From contig SVIZ01000015.1 in assembly GCA_015069205.1 (NCBI GenBank), forward strand, positions 1 through 41,690: a stretch of 41,690 nt of DNA, read 5' to 3'. The translations under genes and the position numbers were made by a program. The notes beneath the pieces are model-generated. The model had not been told where the DNA came from and did no database searches. It worked only from the letters and a program-made list of their open reading frames with translations. Numbering within the stretch: the first letter of the stretch is position 1; each line of letters begins with the position of its first letter. This DNA comes from Oscillospiraceae bacterium (GTDB lineage Bacteria; Bacillota; Clostridia; Saccharofermentanales; Saccharofermentanaceae). Positions 32,508 to 41,625 of the stretch are shown here, in pieces.

Positions 32508-33017
32508 TCAGTTGATAACGATCTTATCGAAATCGCAGGTTACCTTTGAACCCTTGATAACTGCGGGGAAATAAAGCATGACTTTTCCGTTGTCATCGTC
32601 ATCACAAAGGACAATGATGTAATCTCCGTCTTCAAGTGCACCAATGGAATCATTATCAAACTGGAAGATATAGTCTTCAGAATCCTTCTTCTCAGGGTTT
32701 TCGATATATGTATAGAGGACATCGTATTCATCTGCTTCCTCTTCATCCTTGTAGCCCTTTGTACCGGGAATAAAGCCCATCCAAGCACCCTGTGTCAGCT
32801 CGATATCAGCACTTACTGAAAATGCGGTTTTCTCGCCTTTCTGTGAGAAACCGATTCCGGAATCATCTCCGTATTCGTCGTCTTCTACCTCTTCAGTCGT
32901 AGCCTTAGGCTTATCATCTTCATCACGGTTTTTACCGCTTCCGGAATCTTTCTTGCCGCATCCGAACAATGCCAGTGACATTGCGCCTACAAGTACCAGT
33001 GCCAATAATCTCTTCAT
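32508..33017 (-). CDS. Predicted small lipoprotein
   Basis: A 169-residue exported protein. The signal peptide MKRLLALVLVGAMSLALFGC has a lipobox with Cys20. A highly acidic, flexible region (residues 28-55, with Glu/Asp runs) leads to a small beta-rich domain (IELTQGAWMGFIPGTKGY, DYIVVLCDDDDNGKVMLYF-like end). Function unknown. AGGGGGAA provides a strong ribosome site 7 nt before the ATG. The downstream neighbour is the GNAT gene. Confidence 0.75.
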   Translation of the reverse strand: MKRLLALVLVGAMSLALFGCGKKDSGSGKNRDEDDKPKATTEEVEDDEYGDDSGIGFSQKGEKTAFSVSADIELTQGAWMGFIPGTKGYKDEEEADEYDVLYTYIENPEKKDSEDYIFQFDNDSIGALEDGDYIIVLCDDDDNGKVMLYFPAVIKGSKVTCDFDKIVIN

Positions 33018-33139
33018 AATGATTCCCCCTGTTGTGATTACCCGATCTCTCTAACAGGAAAAGCAAATAGCCTTCCAAATTGTTAAAGAAATTTTACCAC
33101 AAAACAGAGGGAATTTGTTAGATTTCTTCCGTATATTTA

Positions 33140-33862
33140 TTATGCGTCGATCGAAAGTGTAATCTCGTTGATCTCCAGCACCTCAACTCCGCCATTCAGA
33201 TCCTCGTAGATGTACAAGAGTGCGTATCCGTCCTCTGCATCTGGAGAGATTGCGGTTATCCTGCATAAGACCGCATGATTCATTCCTGCAACGACTTGGC
33301 TGCCGATATAAGCGACGGGCTCGTATTCAGCACCTAAGAGCTTCTCAGTTGCTTTATCAACTACAGATGCTGTCTTTTCGTCGACTGAAGGATCATCTGC
33401 ATAAGACCATCCGCCGGGTATCGGATTGCTGTCTGCATCTCCGGCTCCCGGAAGCTCTATGTCGGCGATGTTGAGTATCTCTTCGGTTCCTTCAAGTTTC
33501 TCATAGATATAGACTAGTGTATAGCGGTTCGTTGCTCCAGGATAGATAACTGTGGATTTGCAAAGGAAGCAGTGATTTGTTCCTGCGACAACCTGGGAAC
33601 CGAGATAGGCTACAGGTTCATAACCGACACCTGTAAGTCCTTCGATCGCCTTGTTGAAGATCTTAAGTTCCTCTTCTGTGATCTTTGTATCCTGAGGAAC
33701 GGACCATCCGCCTACTCTTTTGTCTCCGCTCATTTTCTCAACTACCGTATCTGCTGTTGTTTCAGCTGTTGTTTCCTTTGCCTTGCTGCATGCGGTAAAG
33801 CTTACTACCGCGAGTGCACCGGTAAGTCCGAGTGCAATAAGCTTACTTGTTATGTTTTTCAT
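33140..33862 (-). CDS. Lipoprotein with two tandem cystatin-like (QVVAG) domains
   Basis: A 240-residue lipoprotein: signal peptide with lipobox VSFTAC (Cys25), a Thr-rich spacer, then two copies of an 85-95-residue unit. Each has GGWS (residues 51-54 and 150-153), a helix, (G/E)YEPVAY(L/I)GSQVVAG (the QVVAG at 90-94 and 189-193) and a beta-strand with YxLxYIYExL. Gly-Gly near the start, a helix and a central QxVxG loop are the hallmarks of cystatins, inhibitors of papain-like cysteine proteases. Inhibition is inferred, not shown. The second copy differs by NHAVLC instead of NHCFLC. No partner gene is adjacent; the gene lies between unknown-function genes. Confidence 0.75.
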   Translation of the reverse strand: MKNITSKLIALGLTGALAVVSFTACSKAKETTAETTADTVVEKMSGDKRVGGWSVPQDTKITEEELKIFNKAIEGLTGVGYEPVAYLGSQVVAGTNHCFLCKSTVIYPGATNRYTLVYIYEKLEGTEEILNIADIELPGAGDADSNPIPGGWSYADDPSVDEKTASVVDKATEKLLGAEYEPVAYIGSQVVAGMNHAVLCRITAISPDAEDGYALLYIYEDLNGGVEVLEINEITLSIDA

Positions 33863-34010
33863 TTTCTTGCCCTTCTTTCCATTTATGAAACCTTAAGCAT
33901 TTTTATTTCTTCTTCCGGCTTCATTATTACAGCCGTATCAGGACAATCCAATAAACAATTACATGCAAAAATGTTGACTAAACAACAGACAGCCTAACAA
34001 GTATAAATTA

Positions 34011-34484
34011 TCAGTCATCTTCTGTCGTTTCGGAGATCAGTTCACCCTTAAGGGCATAGAATCTTTCCTTGACTTCTTTCATCAGTTTCTGGTCCATTGG
34101 TGAATAAACCCTGTACTGTGAAATACCGTAATCATCGTAACTGCTGCCGCCTATTTCAGAACAGTCGAAAACAACAGTGAAGTGCCATGGGCTGTAGTCA
34201 GTAACGAATTCATTGCTCTTAAGTCTTTTCGAGAGCGAGATGAAATTTATCTTCTTAATGTATTCTTCAAATCCGGTCGCACCGTCGGATGAAACAGAAT
34301 AGGTCAGGATAGTAAACGGATCTGAATGCACATCACGGTCTCTGCAGATGAATACCCACTCACCCGCATCGTTCTTTTTGAGCTCACAGCTGTGGCTCTC
34401 ACCTGTCATATCGCAGTAACCGGGACTGTAACTGAAAGAACTTAAATGTCCGGCATTACCTTTCTTCGATCCGAAAAGACCCAT
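34011..34484 (-). CDS. Hypothetical protein
   Basis: A 157-residue soluble protein of unknown function. It begins MGLFGSKKGNAGH, with no signal peptide, and contains a Ser/Tyr/Cys-containing N-terminal beta region (SPGYCDMTGESHSCEL), an aromatic core (WHFTVVFDCSEIGG) and an acidic C-terminus (KGELISETTEDD). The ribosome site GGAGG lies 9 nt before the ATG. It follows the TetR gene by 16 nt and is probably the last gene of the hydrolase-TetR transcript. Confidence 0.6.
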   Translation of the reverse strand: MGLFGSKKGNAGHLSSFSYSPGYCDMTGESHSCELKKNDAGEWVFICRDRDVHSDPFTILTYSVSSDGATGFEEYIKKINFISLSKRLKSNEFVTDYSPWHFTVVFDCSEIGGSSYDDYGISQYRVYSPMDQKLMKEVKERFYALKGELISETTEDD

Positions 34485-34500
34485 AACAGTTTCCTCCTGT

Positions 34501-35076
34501 TTATACCAATAACCTCTCGTCAGGGTCGTTCCATTTAAATGAAGTCTTAACGCCCTTCATGCATGCGATAGAAGCCATGCCGTGAACCATCGCCCAGATC
34601 TTAATGAGATCGATCTCCTGTTCTTCAAAAGACTTCTCAATTCCCTTCTCTTCCAGATAGAGTCTGTACATCCGCTTAAGCAAAACAAACGGAGGATAAT
34701 CGTTTTTATAATCCTTATTCATCTGAAGGTGCGCATTGATATTCTGCTTACCGAAAAGGAACACAAAATAATCAGGATTGCGGCTGAAGAAAGTAAGATA
34801 AGTTCTGCCCATCGATAGGATCGCTTCTTCAGCAGTTGCGCACTCTGCAACACCTGCTTCGAGCTCTTCCATAAACTGATCGGTAACGCTGCTCTTTATC
34901 GCTTCGATCAATTCTTCCTTGCTGTTAAAATGAGCGTAGGGCGCCGCATGAGATACATTGCATGCCGCTGCAACTTTACGAAGAGAAAGACTCTCTTCAC
35001 CGCTCTCATTTATTATCTTGATTCCCGCATCGATCAATGCCTGTCTCAGATTTCCGTGATGGTAACTGTCAGCCAT
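34501..35076 (-). CDS. TetR/AcrR family transcriptional regulator
   Basis: A 191-residue repressor-type protein. Residues 8-55 are the TetR helix-turn-helix (LRQALIDAGIKIINESG, SLRKVAAACNVSHAAPYAHFNSKEELI). The C-terminal 130 residues resemble the WHG/TetR_C_33-type ligand domain (SRNPDYFVFLFGKQNIN). Its start codon overlaps the end of the hydrolase gene by 8 nt, so it is translated with it, and the promoter of the pair carries a palindrome right after the -10. Auto-regulation of the hydrolase-TetR operon is the simplest reading. Confidence 0.9.
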   Translation of the reverse strand: MADSYHHGNLRQALIDAGIKIINESGEESLSLRKVAAACNVSHAAPYAHFNSKEELIEAIKSSVTDQFMEELEAGVAECATAEEAILSMGRTYLTFFSRNPDYFVFLFGKQNINAHLQMNKDYKNDYPPFVLLKRMYRLYLEEKGIEKSFEEQEIDLIKIWAMVHGMASIACMKGVKTSFKWNDPDERLLV

Positions 35077-36145
35077 TTAACGTCATCTCCTTAATCTCAA
35101 TTAATGCTTTCTCTGTCTCTTCAGGATTCTCCCACAAAGGACTATGTGCAGCTCCGCTGATCTTATAGAATCCTTTTTGCGGTGCATTAATAACATCACA
35201 GTATTCACAGACAAGTTCCCAAGGACAGTTGTAATCGTATTCACCACTAATGAAGAACACCGGCACATCAATACTTGTAATGCTCTGTCTGTAATCGAAA
35301 TCATCAAGCTCATCAGAAAGAGGAGTCATGCGATACTTCTTCATTGCAGTAACGTAGTTGATCTTCTCTTTTACCGTATAACACTTACATGTAATTATCG
35401 GCCAGACGATACCTTCAAATTCACTTTGGTTATAGATCGTTCCACCGCCGGCTTCATGAAGAAGAGCAACATATACATACCAATCCTTACACTTAATATT
35501 ACCACTGTCAAGATGCTCGACAGAATCTTCAAGTTTCTTAAGATTTTTAGTATCTGCCCGCTTCCCGAAAACATCCTTCATGAACTGATACATGATCGTA
35601 TCGTTTTCTTCAGAGTCGGTAACGCACTGCGACATACCGATGTACGCGTAAAAATTATCCGGATGCCTTTGTGCTTCCATAAGTGCGATATGACTGCCGC
35701 CAGAGAATCCCATGATGAAGATCTTATCTTTATTGAACCGTTCTTTCAGATACTCGGTTACTGAATACGTATCATTAAGAAGATTATCGATATTTACACT
35801 GTCCACATCGAAGTCTTTGTTATACGCAATGCCCATATAACGGTAGTCCCAATATACGACCGTAAACTCATCTTCGATATGCATGTCCTTATATTTATCC
35901 GTAAATACATAATCGTCTGTTCCGGGACCACTGGATACCAGAAGCAATACGGGATTGTTTATATCCTTACTGTTGATAAAGAATCCGTTCGGAGCACCAT
36001 TTATATCCATGACGAACTTCTCGGATATGCTGTTTGGCTCTGAATAAGTTCTTATCTTTCCCGGACTCATTATGAGCCAGGCAAGAAGCAGAAGCAGCGG
36101 AATAGCCACTATTACTATTGCAGCAACTAACAATTTATTCTTCAT
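35069..36145 (-). CDS. Membrane-anchored alpha/beta hydrolase (S33-like)
   Basis: A 358-residue protein. Residues 4-26 form an uncleaved membrane anchor (LLVAAIVIVAIPLLLLLAWL), placing the catalytic part outside the cytoplasm. The nucleophile elbow is GFSGGS with Ser148, the acid is in SGEYDYNCP (Asp304) and the base in GAAHSP (His334). The oxyanion-loop motif HGGPG of S33 peptidases reads SSGPG here. Esterase, peptidase or antibiotic-hydrolase functions are all possible. It is the first gene of an operon with the TetR gene. Confidence 0.85.
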   Translation of the reverse strand: MKNKLLVAAIVIVAIPLLLLLAWLIMSPGKIRTYSEPNSISEKFVMDINGAPNGFFINSKDINNPVLLLVSSGPGTDDYVFTDKYKDMHIEDEFTVVYWDYRYMGIAYNKDFDVDSVNIDNLLNDTYSVTEYLKERFNKDKIFIMGFSGGSHIALMEAQRHPDNFYAYIGMSQCVTDSEENDTIMYQFMKDVFGKRADTKNLKKLEDSVEHLDSGNIKCKDWYVYVALLHEAGGGTIYNQSEFEGIVWPIITCKCYTVKEKINYVTAMKKYRMTPLSDELDDFDYRQSITSIDVPVFFISGEYDYNCPWELVCEYCDVINAPQKGFYKISGAAHSPLWENPEETEKALIEIKEMTLNG

Positions 36146-36158
36146 GACATCTCCAATC

Positions 36159-36206
36159 TAGACACTGTCTATTTCGAGATTATAACGTCTATCTTTACAT
36201 TGTCAA
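36159..36206 (-). promoter_or_regulatory. Consensus promoter with TetR-type operator
   Basis: On the minus strand TTGACA (36201-36206) and TATAAT (36179-36184) are both perfect and 16 nt apart. The palindrome TAGACAGTGTCTA (36159-36171; TAGACA/TGTCTA around G) begins about 7 nt after the -10, over the start site, where a repressor would block transcription of the hydrolase and tetR genes. ATAGAC also recurs between the -35 and -10. Confidence 0.8.
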
Positions 36207-36343
36207 GTTTGCAATTGATGCCTTATAATTCTCCGGGTTATTCATTGTCATATTTGGACATGTTATTCATATAAATCGTGTCCGTTTTTAGCACTGGCAA
36301 TTTAAGGCACTATACCAGTCGCGCCAGCAATGTACCTTCAGAC

Positions 36344-36375
36344 AAAAAGCAGCCCTGAGGGTTACGGGCTGCTTT
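36344..36375 (-). terminator. Intrinsic terminator of the M13-peptidase/ABC operon
   Basis: AAAGCAGCCC (36346-36355) and GGGCTGCTTT (36366-36375) form a 10-bp stem with a 10-nt loop; the minus strand goes on as TTTTT. It lies 36 bp after the stop of the ATPase gene. Confidence 0.88.
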
Positions 36376-36411
36376 CTGCATCTATGTCTTGGTGTTGTGA
36401 GGGGTAACTTA

Positions 36412-37086
36412 TTAACCGATGGTCTTACCGTCTTCGATCTTTACGATACGTGTACCGTATTCTGCACACTGCTCAGAGTGTGTTACCTGAAGAATGGTCA
36501 TTCCCTTTTCTTTATTAAGTCTCTGGAAGAGTTCCATGATCTCCTTTGTTGAAGCTGCATCGAGGTTACCTGTAGGCTCGTCAGCGAGAATGATCGAAGG
36601 GTTGCCGAGAACTGCTCTTGCGATCGCTACTCTCTGCTGCTGACCGCCTGAAAGTGTATTAGGCATAGCCTTTCTCTTCTCCGTAAGACCGGTGATCTCA
36701 AGTATCTCATCGAGATCTTTCTTGAGTTCAGATTTTCTCTTTCCGTTGATCGTCTGAGGAAGAAGAATATTGTCTGAAACATTAAGGTTCATGACAAGGT
36801 TATAGAACTGGAATACGAATCCCATATTCTTGAGTCTTAAGTCAGAAAGTTTACTGTCCTTCAAAGAGCCGATGTCACTTCCGCATACTGAGATGTTTCC
36901 CTGGAAGTCTCTGTCGAGGCCTCCGATCAGGTACAGGAGTGTGGACTTACCTGAACCGGAAGCACCCATCAGAGATACAAATTCTCCCTGGTCAACGCTC
37001 ATGGAAGCGCCGTTTAAAACGTGGTTGATGTTCTCGTTCTTACCGAAAGACTTATTTACGTTATTTACTTCAATTATCTTAGTCAT
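36412..37086 (-). CDS. ABC transporter ATP-binding protein (LolD type)
   Basis: A 224-residue ATPase with Walker [15 protein letters not shown]-loop MGFVFQFYNLVMNLN, signature [14 protein letters not shown], Walker B IILADEPTGNLD and H-loop QVTHSEQC. It serves the FtsX-type permease encoded 18 nt upstream. The start at 37086 has GGAGG 8 nt upstream; the reading frame also opens at an ATG within the ribosome site. Last gene of the operon headed by the M13 peptidase. Confidence 0.92.
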   Translation of the reverse strand: MTKIIEVNNVNKSFGKNENINHVLNGASMSVDQGEFVSLMGASGSGKSTLLYLIGGLDRDFQGNISVCGSDIGSLKDSKLSDLRLKNMGFVFQFYNLVMNLNVSDNILLPQTINGKRKSELKKDLDEILEITGLTEKRKAMPNTLSGGQQQRVAIARAVLGNPSIILADEPTGNLDAASTKEIMELFQRLNKEKGMTILQVTHSEQCAEYGTRIVKIEDGKTIG

Positions 37087-37104
37087 TTTATTATCCTCCA
37101 TAAA

Positions 37105-39570
37105 TTACTCATACTTGATCTGTTCAGCGATCTTCATTTTCCTGAGGTTCTTGAGCGGGAACAGGACTGTGCCTGTAAATACCAGCGTCATAGCCGCAAA
37201 GAAGATCAAAACTGTAAGCGGGTCGATCGTCACTTCCATAACGACGCTCTGTGCGTTCGCCATAGCGGAATCGATAACGAATGAAAGAAGTGTTCCGACC
37301 AGCACACCGACACCGGATGCAGTGACGGAAGCGATAAATACTTCCTTAAGAAGAATACCTGAGAGTTTGCCTTTTCCCATTGCGGTCGAAAGCATAACCG
37401 CACATTCCTTCTTTCTTCCCTCGAATCCCAGGAGCTGATTGGAGATCATACCGATAGCTGTCATGCCGAGTGCGATGACCAGGATCGCAGTAACTACTGC
37501 AACGGTCTTTGCATTATCGGAATTCTGCTGTTCAACGATATCGGCGAATGTATCTACACTGGCGTATTTGCCCTTGCCGTAAGTCTCGAGCAAAGTCTTT
37601 ACTGCATCGGGATCTTCGCACTTGATAAGTGCCATGCCCGGATTGTCATGGAAGAGTGCCTTGAACTCATTCTGATTTACGATCAAAGCTTCGAGGCCGC
37701 CGTCGTAGGAATTGCCCTCAGTGATCTTGGCAATCTTATACTCTCTTTCGAATGGAAGTACACTTAAAGGATTGATCGTGATCTTAATAGTGTCACCTTC
37801 TGAAAGGCCCTTGCGGTTTGCATACTTCTTATCGACGATGACAGAGCCTTCCTCAAGTGTTGCGGGAAGATCCTTAAATCCTGAGAAGTGCTCATATCCG
37901 CCATCAGGAAGACCATAGAAGTATGCAATCGTTGTCATTTCCTCATCGCCTATGCTGAATTCCTGCATTGTGCGGTATACAAACTCAACATCATTCACAC
38001 CTTCAAGGTCATCGATATATGTGTAGTACTTGTAGCTGTCACTTGTTTCTGCAACGACATCACAGTCATAAGGAATATCGCTTACGGAATCCGTCAGCGC
38101 ACCTGATACTGAGTAAACAACGATGCACATTGCAGCTGCAGTTGCGCAGAGAACACCGCTTCCTACAGTGCTCTTACGTGAGATAGCCTCAACTGCAGCG
38201 AGTGACCATGAAGCATTCTCGCACTTGTCGGCAATCTTCCTGATCAGGGCAGTAACGAGCTTCAAGATCCTCGGGAAAAGGAATGCAAGAGCTGCTACTG
38301 ATGATACAAGGCAGAGAGTTGCAAGGATGAGATTCTTCTTGAAGATGAATGTCACAATTGCAATTGCAAGGCATACCAGACCTAAGATAAATGTTGATTT
38401 GCTGAATCTGTATGCTGTGTCTCTGTTGTCGAAAATGATATCTCTTACGGATGTCTTGAGCGCCTTTAATATCGCCTTCAAAGGGATGAGGCATTCGATA
38501 AGGACCGCACCGATGATAACGCCAGCAACAAGCGCAGCCGGATAAGGCGGGATCTCGATCGGGATAGAATTGCCGGTGCCGTCATCCGTAATGAACAGAA
38601 GGTCCAGGATCGGTCCTCTGATAAAAGAATAAAGGACAGTTGCGGGAATGCTTCCCAGAACAGCGTAGAGGACATTCTCAAGAAGAAGGATCCTTCCTGT
38701 TCTCGAGGTGCTCATACCAAGACTTCTGAGCGTTCCGATATAAGACATTCTCTCGCTGACGATCCTGTTGCAGATAGATGCCGTTACGAAGATAACGAGA
38801 AGGAATGTGATCGCAAAAAGCATATAGAAGACTGCCTTGAGCTCACCTACCATAGCCATGTCTGAATCTGTCAGGAACAGGTCTGTGATACTTGCGTCAG
38901 GATACTTCTCTTCAAGCATCTTTTTCGCATCCTCGATCATGGTGTTGTCCTTAAGATCGATCATGATGATGTCGGCTTCCCTGTATCCGCAGGAGATTAT
39001 ATCGCTCGTGTTAAGATTTACGATCGCGGTATTGCCGTAGATAAGAGGGTTCTTGTTATCGTCAGGAAGAAGTCCCCCTATCGTGAGCTCGACTTCATCT
39101 TTTGCCCTGTCATGGATAGTGATCTTGTCGCCGACCTCATATCCGTATGTCTCGGCAAATGTCCTGGTAACATACATCTCGCCGTCTTTGATATCGATCG
39201 GTGCCATAAATTCCATATCGACAGCCTCATCAACATCAAGGCCGAAGATCCTTAAGGATTCTGTTGTGACATAGCAGTATTCGCCTTCGATCGGCTTATA
39301 GAGCATCTCTGAATTACCGATGATCTTCATCGTGTCTGCTTCCGGAAACCCGTCAGGAAGCACTGATACATCACTTCCGTTTCCCATCAGGATGAAGTCA
39401 GCTCTCGAGATGTTTCCCATGAAGTTTGTAAGGACTTTCGTGATACTGTCACTCAAGTCAAAGCACAAAAGTGCGCAAAGGCTGCATACGAAGATCGCAA
39501 AAACGACCAGCAGCGTACGGAAAGGTTTTCCGAATATATTTTTCAGTGAATTCTTTAGTACAATATTCAT
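37105..39570 (-). CDS. FtsX-like ABC transporter permease
   Basis: An 821-residue permease with the duplicated FtsX layout: an N-terminal membrane helix (about 18-40), a MacB-type extracytoplasmic domain (about 45-245), a three-helix core (about 250-370, with MSYIGTLRSLGMSTSRTGRI), further membrane segments (about 395-500), a second extracytoplasmic domain, and a C-terminal core (about 690-815, ending in FPLKNLRKMKIAEQIKYE). Such exporters are often linked to peptide-antibiotic or envelope-stress responses. The gene begins 13 nt after the end of the peptidase gene and shares its promoter. Confidence 0.9.
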   Translation of the reverse strand: MNIVLKNSLKNIFGKPFRTLLVVFAIFVCSLCALLCFDLSDSITKVLTNFMGNISRADFILMGNGSDVSVLPDGFPEADTMKIIGNSEMLYKPIEGEYCYVTTESLRIFGLDVDEAVDMEFMAPIDIKDGEMYVTRTFAETYGYEVGDKITIHDRAKDEVELTIGGLLPDDNKNPLIYGNTAIVNLNTSDIISCGYREADIIMIDLKDNTMIEDAKKMLEEKYPDASITDLFLTDSDMAMVGELKAVFYMLFAITFLLVIFVTASICNRIVSERMSYIGTLRSLGMSTSRTGRILLLENVLYAVLGSIPATVLYSFIRGPILDLLFITDDGTGNSIPIEIPPYPAALVAGVIIGAVLIECLIPLKAILKALKTSVRDIIFDNRDTAYRFSKSTFILGLVCLAIAIVTFIFKKNLILATLCLVSSVAALAFLFPRILKLVTALIRKIADKCENASWSLAAVEAISRKSTVGSGVLCATAAAMCIVVYSVSGALTDSVSDIPYDCDVVAETSDSYKYYTYIDDLEGVNDVEFVYRTMQEFSIGDEEMTTIAYFYGLPDGGYEHFSGFKDLPATLEEGSVIVDKKYANRKGLSEGDTIKITINPLSVLPFEREYKIAKITEGNSYDGGLEALIVNQNEFKALFHDNPGMALIKCEDPDAVKTLLETYGKGKYASVDTFADIVEQQNSDNAKTVAVVTAILVIALGMTAIGMISNQLLGFEGRKKECAVMLSTAMGKGKLSGILLKEVFIASVTASGVGVLVGTLLSFVIDSAMANAQSVVMEVTIDPLTVLIFFAAMTLVFTGTVLFPLKNLRKMKIAEQIKYE

Positions 39571-39583
39571 CTTCTATCCCCCA

Positions 39584-41593
39584 TTAATACCAGCGAGAAA
39601 TTCTCTCTTCAGGCGCAATATACATTCCGTCTCCCTCGCTGATGCCGTATGTCTCATAGAAGGCATCGACAGTAGAAAGGATCGCATTAACTCTTATATA
39701 CGACGGACTGTGTACATCGTATGCGATCTGATCGATGATAACGTCATCAGATGCGATCTCGCACCAGATCGTTGCATAGCTCTCGAAAAGCTTGACTCTG
39801 TCTTCATTTGTTTTCGCGAGTGTGCAGATGCATTCAACACCGCCTAAGTCAGCATAGTTCTCACCCAGTGTCTGCTCACCGTCAACGTGGTAGATACCGA
39901 ATACCGTGAAGTTCTCTTCAAAATATTTTTTTGCCTGCTCGTTGCGTTCTTCAAGAGCATCCATATCGGCCTGGGCTATCCAGGAAGGATCGTATGCACC
40001 TTCTGAATTAAAGAGAATGCAGTTGCTGTCGAAAGCATGTCCCATCTCGTGTGCGATAACCGCACCGAGACCGCCGAGATTTGTAAAGTAATCGGCATCC
40101 TTATCGAAGAAGGGTGCGTTGGTGATCGCAGCCGTAATCGTGATCGTATTTCCCGAAGGATCGTAGCATGCGTTCATCATCTGCATCGGCATGTCTGACT
40201 CTGTTCTTGATACAGGTTTGCCGCTGTTGAAATCATCGATGAGCTCTTTTCTGTCCAGCCTTCTGTAATTTATGCAAAGCTCATAGTAGTTGCTTCCGCA
40301 GATATCGGCATACTTTGCCGTATCCTGTCTCTTAAGCCCTGTTGCTGTGATGTAAGAGATGTTTTCGAGCTTTTTTAATAGTTCGGTTCTGGTTGCTTCA
40401 GAAAGCCAAGTTGCTCCTCCGATAAGTCCTCTGTAACCTTCCCTTATGTCATCGCACATACTTCTTAATGCCGCATCTGTCTCGGGAAGATAATAACGCT
40501 CAACATAGATGGGATCAGTCTCCTTCGAGAAATTTGCGGAGATCTCATCTATTATCTGGTCATGCTCCGGAGCATAATTCCTGCCTACATAAGACTGCAA
40601 AAGCTCATAGTGAGGCGCAATGTATCTCATGAAAGCGTTATATACATTGCATAATTCCCATGCCTTAAGAGCATTGATGTTTTCGTCAACGAAAATGTCG
40701 TTGAGTGCTTTAAGCTGGCCCTCATCTGTCACACAGTAAGAATTAACCTTTGAGGTATCAATGCCCACTGTCTTCATATACTTTTCAAGATCGATATTGC
40801 TCAGATATCCGTTCACTTCATCAGCAGGAACGATCTTTGAATACTTGAACGTCATCATATCATCTTCAGCCATATCAAGATCTGTCGCACTGAAGATATC
40901 GAGTGCCACAAATGCAAGTTCTTTTCCGTACTGCTCGGCAGTCTCTTTATCGTAGCCTCTCGTAGTCAGCACGATCTGAGCATCTTCCTTAACATAATTC
41001 AATGCGTAATTATCTTCGCGCATATCAACGAATGTGGCTTCAAGAATGCCTGAAAGCGGAACGAATGTCATGACTCTTTCATTCGGATTGAAAGGATTGA
41101 TATCCGGAACGAGACCGATCATGCTGCTCATACCGTAATCTCTCGCAAGCATCGCATCGATCTCGAGAAGCTCATCAACCGAGCCGGCATTGTCGATCCT
41201 GTCGATCACGTTCATTAGATCTTCAGGGATCGGCTCGTTCTCAAAATCATATGCCTGATAATAATCATATGCGTGCTTGATGATATCTTCTTCGCTTCCC
41301 TTAACATAACCGCTGCCGGCTGCGACATCATCGATTACCGCTTCGATCTGGTCATCAACAAGTTCAGTATTGAAAGCATAGTCATAAGAGACATCGCCGT
41401 ACTTGATCTCCGTAGTATTGAATCTTTCCTGATTGACGAACCTGAAATAATCGTCCTCTGCTCTGGCCGGACCTAACTCTTTTACGGTTGTCTCAGTGGT
41501 TGATACCACCGGATCATCCGCTACCGCAGTACAACCGTTCAACAAAGGCACAGTCATCGCAGCTGCAATAACAATTGCTACAACTTTTTTCAT
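39584..41593 (-). CDS. M13 family (neprilysin/PepO-like) zinc metallopeptidase lipoprotein
   Basis: A 669-residue exported endopeptidase. Signal peptide MKKVVAIVIAAAMTVPLLNGC carries a lipobox with Cys21. The catalytic domain has ITNAPFFD (substrate-binding asparagine region), the zinc motif VIAHEMGHAFDS (H515, E516, H519) and the third ligand in GENYADLGG (E578, with D582). The C-terminus is RISRWY, where family members usually end in W-x-C/W. M13 enzymes cleave peptides below about 5 kDa. It heads an operon with the FtsX permease and ATPase genes, a combination that suggests peptide degradation or processing linked to export. The promoter carries the shared direct repeats. Confidence 0.93.
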   Translation of the reverse strand: MKKVVAIVIAAAMTVPLLNGCTAVADDPVVSTTETTVKELGPARAEDDYFRFVNQERFNTTEIKYGDVSYDYAFNTELVDDQIEAVIDDVAAGSGYVKGSEEDIIKHAYDYYQAYDFENEPIPEDLMNVIDRIDNAGSVDELLEIDAMLARDYGMSSMIGLVPDINPFNPNERVMTFVPLSGILEATFVDMREDNYALNYVKEDAQIVLTTRGYDKETAEQYGKELAFVALDIFSATDLDMAEDDMMTFKYSKIVPADEVNGYLSNIDLEKYMKTVGIDTSKVNSYCVTDEGQLKALNDIFVDENINALKAWELCNVYNAFMRYIAPHYELLQSYVGRNYAPEHDQIIDEISANFSKETDPIYVERYYLPETDAALRSMCDDIREGYRGLIGGATWLSEATRTELLKKLENISYITATGLKRQDTAKYADICGSNYYELCINYRRLDRKELIDDFNSGKPVSRTESDMPMQMMNACYDPSGNTITITAAITNAPFFDKDADYFTNLGGLGAVIAHEMGHAFDSNCILFNSEGAYDPSWIAQADMDALEERNEQAKKYFEENFTVFGIYHVDGEQTLGENYADLGGVECICTLAKTNEDRVKLFESYATIWCEIASDDVIIDQIAYDVHSPSYIRVNAILSTVDAFYETYGISEGDGMYIAPEERISRWY

Positions 41594-41625
41594 ACTCCTA
41601 CTCCCCTTCTTGTTTTTGCAGGTTT

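Noticed and set aside
33893..33900. TTAAGGTT upstream of the cystatin-like lipoprotein gene as a third copy of the shared operator
   Set aside because: Only one copy is present; there is no repeat at 11 or 22 bp and no -10 box at the matching 7-nt distance.
41594..41612. GGGGAGTAG upstream of the M13 peptidase gene as a second yybP-ykoY riboswitch
   Set aside because: It is the ribosome binding region itself, directly before the ATG, and none of the other conserved blocks (GTCAACAT, GAGAC) is present.
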